DNA from: Armillaria gallica
Taxonomy: Eukaryota > Basidiomycota > Agaricomycetes > Agaricales > Physalacriaceae
NCBI GenBank assembly: GCA_037576215.1
Contig: JBANDB010000011.1
Span: 620,001 to 684,000, forward strand
Direction of reading: 5' to 3'
Length of the DNA: 64,000 nucleotides
A model generated the notes under the pieces. The model searched no databases. It had not been told where the DNA came from and saw only the letters and a program-made list of their open reading frames with translations. The stretch's first letter is position 1, and every line of letters starts with the position of its first letter. Below, one piece after another: positions 55,230 through 64,000 of the stretch. Both the position numbers and the translations under genes were made by a program.

Positions 55230-56694
55230 CCCCGCATATCCACCTTTGAGGTCCTCAGGTGGGTGGACCATCAGAGGCCTGCTGTTCCGCATAGTGAGTG
55301 CTTGTTCCATTACGGTTGCGGCAAGATGGAGCACGAAGTTCATGTTCTGTTATGTTGTCATGTTTATGAGTTCTGAGCTGACAACTTTCAGGTGCTGTGA
55401 ATTGAATTTTCCCCAAGGTTTCCGGACTGCGCTCCCCCTTGTTGTTGTTCTTGACATGCATATCTCAGGGCGGTCGACCTGGCTATTCCTAATTGGGACT
55501 TTGCGCCGGTATCAGCACGATCATTACCTTGAACCAACTGGCCATTCTCTGGTCTCTCCTGGCACTAGCGAGACGGTTCCAGTACCACCGAAGCGACAAC
55601 CCAAAATTCACCAACTTTTACCCAGTGACGACGCTCCCAGTCCAAGCCCGACATCCTAAAACTGACACATAAAATGTTGCCTAGAGCCCGAAATAGAACG
55701 ATATGACACCTATAGGTGTCCATCTACCGCCCGCAAATCATAGTTCACCTCTACTTCTCTATTTGTTTACTGGCACGTTGGTGTGAGACTGATTATCCTC
55801 CGGATCTTTACAGCATTCTGTGAGGCTGCAAGGTCGATCATATAAGTAGGAGACCGACATCCAATCTTAGCTGCTTCTGACTGTTCTTTTTTTAGAATTG
55901 TCAGCAAGGGCGCCTCCGCTTTCGGCGCAGTCCTGAGGTGCAAAAATCACGGAGGACTGGTAAGTGGCATCAACAATGCTGTGCGTGTTGATGACCGAGC
56001 AACTAGCTTGGCGCCGTAACACGTAACAGCAGCTTACTCGTATATGAGCTGAAAATGCTTCCGGAAGGTTCATCTGCAAATCCCTTGTCAGGGCTGTAAA
56101 AATGACCATTCCTAGTGGGGACCTTGCACTACCCTTTCCGATTCTCTCCCGGAACCAGCGAGACCACTCCAGTACCATGAAGGTGACAATGCAAAATTTT
56201 CAGCGCCAACTTCAACCCATGAACTATACTCTCAGTCCAAGCTGAAAATTCTATGCATAGAACGCAACCCGGAGCTCGAAATAAATATACATGACGCTAA
56301 TGTAATGCATTCGTCTACCGCCCGCAAATCATGGATCACTGGTCATGGCGTCTATTTCTCTATTTGGTTATGGCTAGATTGATGTCGCACTGAGTTTCTC
56401 TGAACTTTCACAGCCTTCTTTGTGGGCACAGGATCGGACATCGAAGCAGGAGACCGATACGCAACGCACTCATCATAGCGGGTCCTTTTTTAGAACCATC
56501 AATAGCAGCACCGGTGCTTGCGGTACAGTGATGAGATACAATAATCGCCGAGGACTATTATACATTGTGCTGACGATGTTGAGCCTGTTGATGATCGGGA
56601 AGCCTGGTTCCTGCCGTAATGCGACACACCTTACTCGTATATATAAGTTGAACACGCCTCCGAGAGTTTCATCAGCGACTCCCTTGTACTTGAG
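55230..56694 (+). repeat. Upstream block of copy 6, shared with copies 1, 2 and 3
   Basis: In reverse orientation to copies 2 and 3 this carries GGGACTTTGCGCCGGTATCAG, CTACCGCCCGCAAATCAT (twice, near 55720 and 56310) and the TATATAAG box. Having the CCGCCCGCAAATCAT block twice shows that the upstream region is itself internally duplicated. Confidence 0.65.
56640..56647 (+). promoter_or_regulatory. TATA box of DUF6534 copy 6
   Basis: TATATAAG, 48 bases before the ATG at 56695, the most complete form of the motif in the family. Confidence 0.6.
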
Positions 56695-58676
56695 ATGTCT
56701 TCGCAGTCCTCGACAGAAGTTCCTTCCATCGGCGAGACTCTCGGTGCTCTTTACATCGGAGCCACAATAGCGGCTGTGTATGTGTCCTTCCTCACCCGCA
56801 AAAGATATCTTTTCATCATTCTCCTGGCAGTCTATTTGGTGTAACAAACCTACAAGCCGTCATCTACTACAGGAGATACCCCGATGATTGGTGGGTTTAC
56901 CGCTATTCTGTAAGCCATCATTCTTCTGCAGGTCAGAAGTATGTAAGCTGAAATCAATGAGATAGGTCGGGCTTCTTTGGTTCGTTCAACCACCTATATT
57001 AGTTGTGGTGACTACTGCTTAGTTTCTTTGACAGGGTCCTTGATACTGTTAATGTTGCTTTAAGCACACAGGCCGTATATTTCTATCTGATACATTTCTT
57101 CGGGGATTTGAACGGAGCTCTAGAATATGACTCGTGGTACGTTTTTTGGTAGAGGCGTGAACATCAATTTCATTGAAGATTCGTTGTTACAGGAGCATGA
57201 AGGTAATTTTCTTTTTCGACTGCAAATTCTAAGAATATCTAATGGCGTCTGAATGGTGTACCTTAGTGGCAGTTGACTCTTAATGTGGGTCGTCATGGCA
57301 AATTTACACTTTTGTCTCAACGCCATCCCTACTAGGACTTTCTCGCTGTGTACATCCAAGGGTGAGAATTGTGTCATTTCTATGAAGCGCGTAAACACTG
57401 ACTATAGTGATCATTAGGCTGTATGCTCTACGACTATGGCAGCGTTCGTGTTTCGGCAGTATGTATTGCTATTGTCTTTGCTTATCGTCTTCACAGTCGG
57501 ACGGCACTTTCACAAAAGTATTACTTACTTCGTAGTAAGCATGCTTTGAAGTAATCGCGTCCCATATTCGTACTTATTGTCGTATAGCCGTTGGCTGTAG
57601 TGGCCTCACTTGGTCATAACATTTGTCCTTTCTCTGTGCCGGTCTCTGACCATCTTGCATTTAGGTACTTCCATATGTAAGTGTCAATGAATTGGTGGAA
57701 TTTGACTGTACTCAAAGGAACGTCGTAGACTTGGTATACGACACGTACGTGAACCTTCGTAGCTGCGTACACCACTGGAAATAACCCTCAATAGTTATAT
57801 CACATCAAGTGTCGCATCTGATTCCAGTTTAAAAGTATGTGATTTCCGTAATCTAGACACCAAAGGATGCTAACGCAGATACCTTAGACGCCGATGTATC
57901 TCTTTTTCTCTACAATTGCGGTTACGGATACGATAATAGCCGTTCCAATGTTCTATTACCTGCACAAGAGCAGAGCCATCATACTTGTACTTTCGTGAGT
58001 TGTTTCTTCTTCTACAAGACCTTTGAGTTCCTGTTGATTTAAAGTCGTACTAGTACAGCTACTGTGCTTCTCCGCCTCATGCGACTTGTTCTCATGTCAG
58101 GTTTGGCTACAAGGTGAAGTATCTGCTTGGATCCCATCCAAATCCTTTTTTCCTAATTAAGACGATAGTGCATGTTCGCTTCTCACCCTCATCACTGTTC
58201 GTTGTCTTGCCACTTGATCCCTTGTACTAACTATCTGATGAACTTCCACAGTACATCGTGTGGCCGAGATCTCTGGCTTTCCTCGGATTTCATTTCGTCC
58301 TGTCTAAGCGTCAGTCTTAATTTATTACCTGCCATCAATGGATAATGACTAACGAACGCATTCATAGTCTATATCAATTCGCTCCTTGCTATGTAAGCCA
58401 TCTCCTTGGGATGATTATCTACAGCTTACTGTTGTTAGGCTCAATTCACGATCGAAACATCACTCGACGAGTCAGTCCACGGAGGATGAAGCGAATTCGC
58501 CGCCTACCGCCCTCCGGATCACACCTCTCAGTTCTGAGGGTGATGTCAGCGAAACGGTGTGTCTATTCCCCTACGAGATTGTGGAATTCTTACTTTTCAT
58601 GTCTTTCAGAATATCAGTATTCCACTCCCGGACAAGTTGGATCCTTCAAAGGAAGCCCTTGATTGTCCAGTGTGAA
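56695..58676 (+). CDS. DUF6534 seven-helix membrane protein, copy 6 (complete, about 20 exons)
   Basis: Start ATG at 56695 (MSSQSSTEVPSIGETLGALY), stop TGA at 58674-58676. The exon plan equals that of copy 4: LFGVTNLQAVIYYRRYP, the 14-nt exon VGLLW, VLDTVNVALSTQAVYFYL, the 10-nt exon SMK, the 18-nt exon WQLTLN, LYALRLWQ, LGRHFHKSITYFV, PLAVVASL, exon 14 with FYYLHKSRAIIL, ACSLLTLIT, YIVWPRSLAFLG, LYINSLLAMLNSR, and a last exon of 22 codons ending LDCPV. All donors are GT and all acceptors AG, and I found no frame break. The protein is about 310 residues with seven hydrophobic segments. It is the inverted sister of copy 3, including upstream and downstream flanks. Function unknown. Confidence 0.88.
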
Positions 58677-60865
58677 AGTGAGTTGGCCACAGTCGCCTTG
58701 CACGGCTTCGTCGGGTTGTTAATTCCCAACTTACGCCGACTCCTACATACAAATGTCACCGCGAGATTGAGGATACTTAAAATATCCATGCGTAGTACTG
58801 TTAGAGTCTCTTATAATTCCCGACTCGCCGCATCACCGATAGAGTCCGTTTGAAACTATTAAAAGAGTTTTCGTTCTGTGGCTGCAAAGCAGCCTGGCTT
58901 GCGGGTATTTGGAAGATAGACTACAGAGACGCGATGAGGTTTACCAGAGAACGGTCACTGAAAGGGCTACGGACCAGCAACGCGACGCGTGCAAGATGCA
59001 TGATAGTGGTGGGAGGCAATGTCGCCGGCACGCGATGTTCGAAAACGGAAACTAATTTCATATTCTTGCCTCGTCTTCTGGACCGCCATGACCACCCACG
59101 GACCACGATAACGATGGCTCGACGACGAAGTCAACATCCAACTGTATCCTTATCTTCCTTATCTTCCACTTTTACCTATCTAGCTGATCTCTCAGTATAG
59201 GGACGGCGCGAGGATGAGCGTCGGCTCTTTCGTGTTGGGGGAAATATATCTCTTGCATAATGGGGAGCACATACCCGATAGATACTTCTCCACAATGTCG
59301 CTTATCAGCATTATATAGGATCCCAGTGTGATACAAGACCGAAAGAGATGGATATATGCTATATATCCTGGATCTGGTGCGTGTCTGACGCTTAGTATCG
59401 AAACCGAATTTTTAATTCTCGTTCTGGGAGACTTTAAGGAGACATACATCGCTAAACAGAGGACACGCTATCCTGTTACTCATCTCGGCGCCTCCTTCAT
59501 GCCTCAGAAAGTGCATCGTCGCTCCAAGGGTTCGCTTTATTCTCCCAGTAGGAAATCCTTACCTTGAGTCACGGAGATCATCCTTGCAGCTGGAGTGAAG
59601 CAATGCGCATGCCTTATGGTGGCTCGTTCCGTCCGCGTGGTTGCGGTGGCGCGTAATTCTCGACGTTGGAAGCTCTGATACAGCTATTAGACACGGTACG
59701 CACATTTCTCAGCACTCCCTCCTTATTTTCTGGTCTCCATTTAGAGTCTATGCGATGCTGCTGTCCTGCATTTCTATCCTCTCAAACATTATCCATCAAA
59801 GCTTAACCCAAAACTACCGACATTTAGTCTGGGGACGACGAACTCGGTACAAGAGGCTTTAGCTGATACGGCGTAGATGGACGCAAACTAGCCAAGCATT
59901 TGAGAGTCGTGGTGTGTATATTGATACCGTTTTGTTCAGAAACCTAGCACTGATGAGTAGTATCCTGATCAGGTCCTTACGTGACGGAAGCGTGATGTCG
60001 TGGGCGACGAGTGCTTGGTTTGTCCTACGAAAGTTTTAATACCAGACTCTGCTCATATTTCCGTCGTACCAGTAACTCGAAGCTCTGCGTCGGGAAACAT
60101 GACTCGCGGGAAAAACATATCAATCATCTATTTGGGGGTAAGCGTACCTACATCTACCATACGAAAAACCGGGTTTTCACCTTCATTTCAACCAGATTTA
60201 CCCCCCACGATGTTCCGCTGACTTTTTCTGGCGGGCCGCCTCGCAAAGGACGTTGATAAGTCTCGACCCCGATCTTATCAGAGTTTCTTTGAAATATCTT
60301 GCTGTCAGTTGACCATCTCATATCAAAACTCCGAGTTTACATTCTTGCATGCAGGTGAAGTGTCAAGCGCGGCTCTCAGGACAAGGGAGAGCGATGCGTA
60401 TCTTTCGTTTATTCGGTGTTCCTTGTGCTCACTGGTGGGCTACCTCCTGATGGCTGCGTTAAGCAAATATTCCTAGTGGTGTCATTAATATTGACAATGT
60501 ATGAGGATCGCTGCAGTGCTCCCTATCCAACATGCCGAAGGCGACGTATATATTTCAGTGTCAATCAAACTCTATGTTGCGAATTCGAAATTGAAACCAC
60601 CAATCAGATGCAAGGTACAGGGCACGACGATGGAAGGGAGCGAATTCCCTTGTGAGTCGCAAGATGAGATTACTGGATACTTATATTGAATGATGGTGGT
60701 AAAGAGATCGAATTTACCCTAGGCCGAGGGACGTCTTCAAGGTTTGTCCAATGTCGTCCTTGAATCAAATATCTGTTCTCTGATTACCTGATTCGGATGG
60801 TAGACGGGACCATCATAGGGGAAGTTTGCAACCAGCACGAAGGTTTAACCTTCTTGCCCTATTGG
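58677..60865 (+). repeat. 3' flank of copy 6, duplicated at copy 3 and relics elsewhere
   Basis: The flank matches 12455-13683 in reverse orientation (landmarks GTGCGTGTCTGACGC near 59375, AATCAGATGCAAGGTACAGG near 60600, GTTTAACCTTCTTGCCC near 60845) and parts of 22640-23170 and 5490-5760. Frames such as 60416-60655 recur only as fragments and look non-coding. It ends abruptly at GTGAATTTGT near 60880. Confidence 0.6.
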
Positions 60866-60880
60866 CAATCAAGCAGTGAA

Positions 60881-62169
60881 TTTGTGGCACGTGATGCACG
60901 GAAGGAAGTGACATCCACTACCCGAACCGCCGATATGCCTTTTACCAACGATCGTATTGATGCATGTCAGGTATGCCACCAGCCGTATCTATGACTCCGG
61001 CGAGCTAAATCGAAAGGCGACTTCGAATTTCATCCCTTGGCACGGTACGGGTGCAGGGATAATCCACCATCGACGTCACGTTCGTCACATCTGTCATTAT
61101 AGAAATCTTCATATCATTCACAACGTGTTTTTATTTTCATAGGTGTTGCTGCATCTCGGATTTCTCCAAGTGATGACACCACGTTAAAAGTTTCCAAGCT
61201 ACCCGAACGACTGGAATCTAATAGTACCGACTCAGGGTTGCTCTCATCGCGGCATCTCAACGTACGGATGTCCAGTTTGCTGACTACCTTGGGATGTTAC
61301 CGGGGATTGGGTTCTCACTAACGCCTCTGGCATTAGCGCGTGATTAACTTCTACGCTTACCACCCTCGTTAGAACCTATTTCCATAACAAGCCTCGTCAT
61401 CCATTCAGTTTATCGATCTCTCAGATATTCTTGTCTTTCTTGGAGTCGGGTTTCTGCTTATAAAATGCACGTTGTTTATCGTCAAACGATAGATCAGTCA
61501 TCTCATGATAATTCTGTTTTGATGAAATCTCTGTTCTTGATTTAGTTTGCCATCATCTCTCCTCAATGCGATCACCGCCAACCGATACTAGGCTTTATAC
61601 CCTGAAACGGAGCTAACGGGAAAACACCGAGAGCGGAGTTGCCTGTCGGTAGCTGTTTAATTGTCCAATATGTGCCTGCCGCCGACGGCGTCAGCACTGT
61701 AGATATACATACACCGTTACATACCGACCTCTGTCGGAGTAGAGCAGTTTCCCTCAAGCCCATGCTAGCATGATGGGTTCAGTACACCACTTTCCGAGAT
61801 TTTATATGCTACGCCATTTGCAGATAATGAAGAATATTTTCAAATTGTCAGTCAAGTATCCTATGATGTCAGAGGGTGGATGTGGTTAGAAGGCCGATTC
61901 ATGTGGTGCGCAACTTTAAATTTATTTATAGAAACTCCCGTCACATATAGACCACAAGGCCAGACTCGTATACCTACCTTTTCTGTGTTGGTTAGCTGTT
62001 CTAGGGACGAGAAGGACATAAGCAGACAACGGCTGATAGATCGCTCTGGCTCGGCCGAGTGATGCACTCTCACCAACTTTGATCTAACACCCTCCTGAAT
62101 TTTACCACGTGCTCAGCGTGCTTGAAAATTGGAAGCAGGGCGCCCTGGAATAAAGGAACGTACACGGAA
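60881..62169. other. Unassigned intergenic stretch
   Basis: Only short frames and no repeats recognised between the end of the duplicated flank and the upstream block of copy 8. Confidence 0.35.
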
Positions 62170-62596
62170 ATCAGATGTTTGCATCCTTCTACCGCATCAT
62201 CCTGCAACACTGCCAGTGTTGTATCTGTGCCATAAAAACTCAAGAATTCATCTTGAATCACAAGTCAAGTGAAATGTATCGCTTTGGAAGAAACAATGCA
62301 TTGGCCTCAGCGACTCTATTGGTCTGTACGTCATGTGGTAAATCACCCCCCTCTACTATCAGATTGTCCGCTGAATTTTCACTGCATCTTCCATCCAAGC
62401 AAACTCGGCATAAAGATACGAGACCGGCTTCCCATTAACTTCTTATGGCATCTTGTTGTTGAGAGTCAAACATCAAGAAACGGGACGCCATTGGTACGAT
62501 GTACCGCTGAGTAAGTCGATGATTACTGTAGTACTTGGTACATTATAAGCAGAACAAACGTTTGAAGCTTCCTTCACACATCTTTTGTAACCCGCA
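62170..62596 (+). repeat. Upstream block of copy 8, shared with copy 4
   Basis: Shares GCAACACTGCCAGTGTTGTAT, GCGACTCTATTGGT and GCTGAATTTTCACTGCAT with 23260-23430. TATAAG at 62544-62549 is the likely TATA box, 48 bases before the ATG. Confidence 0.6.
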
Positions 62597-64000
62597 ATGT
62601 CTTTGCAGCCCTCAGCAGCCAGTCCACCCATCGGGGACACTCTCGGTGCCCTATATATAGGTTCCATCATAGCTGCAATGTAGGAGACCTCCCTTTTGCG
62701 ACAAATACCTTCCACTCATTGATTTGCTAGTTTATTTGGTATAACAAATCTACAGGTTGTCATTTACTACAAGAAATATCCCAATGATTGGTGGTTCTAC
62801 CGATATTCTGTACGTAGCTGTTCCCTCCCATTTCGAATTGCACTAAAGTTCGTGATACAGGTAGCGTTCCTCTGGTTCGTTAGCCCTTGCCTATCGGTTG
62901 TGATGATTCGTTACCAGGTTCTTTGGCAGGGTCCTCGATGCTCTTCACGTCGCTTTGACCTCGCATGCCCTGTATTTCTATCTGATTGATATGTACGGAG
63001 ATCTGGTTGGCGCCCTAGAAAGCAACGATTTGTATGTTTCTACACAGTTCTACAATGTCGATCTTATTCAAGTCGGGACTTATTACACAGGAGCATGAAA
63101 GTAATTCCTTAAGTCCCTCCGATGAAGCAGTTCTAACGACGTACTCAGTTGCAGTTGGATGTAAATGTGGGTTGTCTGTATTTGCTCTTTTTTATCTCAA
63201 TGATGTACCGCGTAGGTAGTGATTGCCGTGTACGTCCAGGGGTACGAGCTTCGCTGCTACTTTTTGACGCACCAAAGTCTTATAATTCATAGGTTATATG
63301 CTATCTGGCTGTGGAAACGTCTGTGCACGGGGTTGTATACATTGGTCATCGAAACTGACAAGGATTAACTTCTTCATAGTCGGAGCACATTTCCACAAGA
63401 TTTTACCGTGGTTCGTTGTAAGTGTCCTTTCGAATCACTGAGTATCCTTCCCTTATTGCAAATTAGTTTTTAGCAGTGGCAGCATCTATTGGTAATGAAA
63501 CTTCTTGTCTTAAGATATTTGCCTAATTCTGCTTCATTTAGGTGCTGCCATATGTAAGTATTGATCCATTCACCCCACCTGATTGTACTGACAAGGAAGT
63601 CGCAGTCGTAATCTATGACATGTGAGCAAGCATCTGCTACTGCATACATCCCCTCAAATACAATTTCATAGTTCTGTTGTATCCAGTCTCATCACCGTTT
63701 CCACCATCAAAGTATGGAATTGCTCGACTTTCAAAGGTCATAAAAACTCACATAGATGGCATAGAGGGGAATTTATACCTTCTCTGGCACACTCGCTGCG
63801 ACAGATGTCATCATAGCTCTCGTAATGTCCTATTACCTACACAAGAGCAGAACGACTACGGCTTTCTCTTCGTAGGTTTCGTTATGAACACCGTCAAATT
63901 CTGGTTCATTCACTCATACTAGTACGGCTGGCCTAATCCTTGGTTTAATGCGACTGGTTCTCGTTTCGGGGTTAGCAACAAGGTAGGACATCTGCTTTGA
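62597..64000 (+). CDS. DUF6534 seven-helix membrane protein, copy 8 (cut by window edge)
   Basis: Start ATG at 62597 (MSLQPSAASPPIGDTLGALY). Exons 1-15 can be followed in phase with GT and AG borders: LFGITNLQVVIYYKKYP, VAFLW, VLDALHVALTSHALYFYL, SMK, LQLDVN, LYAIWLWK, LGAHFHKILPWFV, GAAI, the exon with SYYLHKSR, and TAGLILGLMRLVLVSGLAT, whose GTAGGA donor lies 17 bases before the window end. No defects are seen in that part. Exons 16-20 would lie outside. Sub-branch with copy 4, by upstream sequence. Confidence 0.85.

Overview
The window looks like an accessory, transposon-rich region of a filamentous basidiomycete, most likely an Agaricomycete. Three things point there: genes split by many introns of about 50 bases with GT...AG borders; a family of seven-helix DUF6534 membrane proteins and F-box/leucine-rich proteins of the mushroom type; and a chromodomain Ty3/gypsy element, a hAT transposon and several families of short inverted-repeat elements. 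Assignment is by recognition of motifs only; no search was run.

The backbone is an array of eight DUF6534 genes. Copies 1-3 lie on the minus strand (starts at 3934, 10286, 15654). Copies 4-8 lie on the plus strand (starts at 23709, 32549, 39583, 56695, 62597). Copies 3, 4 and 6 read as complete genes. Copy 5 is complete apart from one GC splice donor. Copy 8 is intact as far as the window edge. Copy 1 is truncated, copy 2 carries indels and a transposon in an intron, and copy 7 has nonsense and splice-site mutations. All share the same plan of about 20 very small exons. I joined copy 4 exon by exon and obtained one closed frame of 326 codons including the stop.

F-box genes are interspersed. 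One is intact (26504-28081, minus) and at least three are remnants. The 5' end of an F-box gene sits head to head with DUF6534 copies 3 and 6, so the two were duplicated together as a divergent module in inverted orientation (about 12.45-17.5 kb and 54.7-60.9 kb). A truncated gene for an AKAP7/ASCC1-like 2H phosphoesterase lies at 17.4-18.0 kb.

Mobile DNA by position: a decayed gypsy gag region (1-3116) with one LTR (3057-3479); a three-level nest in an intron of copy 2 (6774-9091); two copies of a TA-flanked MITE (11996-12443, 36487-37056); a hAT MITE with 8-bp target duplication (21065-21490); a MULE-like element with 10-bp target duplication (29767-30875); a Harbinger-like MITE (55074-55221). 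The largest nest is 41053-53147. There, LTR-flanked gypsy remnants hold a palindromic element with two arms of about 1.43 kb and an 81-bp spacer. Its right arm in turn holds a 4.1-kb hAT transposon flanked by the 8-bp duplication GAGGGAGG. The empty site survives in the left arm.

Nearly all premature stops in the gypsy, hAT and DUF6534 copy 7 frames can be explained by CGA to TGA or CAG to TAG changes, a C-to-T decay pattern as left by cytosine methylation or a RIP-like process. About a third of the window (18.3-21.0, 21.5-22.6, 28.1-29.7, 30.9-32.5, 34.5-35.9, 37.1-39.5 and 60.9-62.2 kb) holds nothing I can assign.
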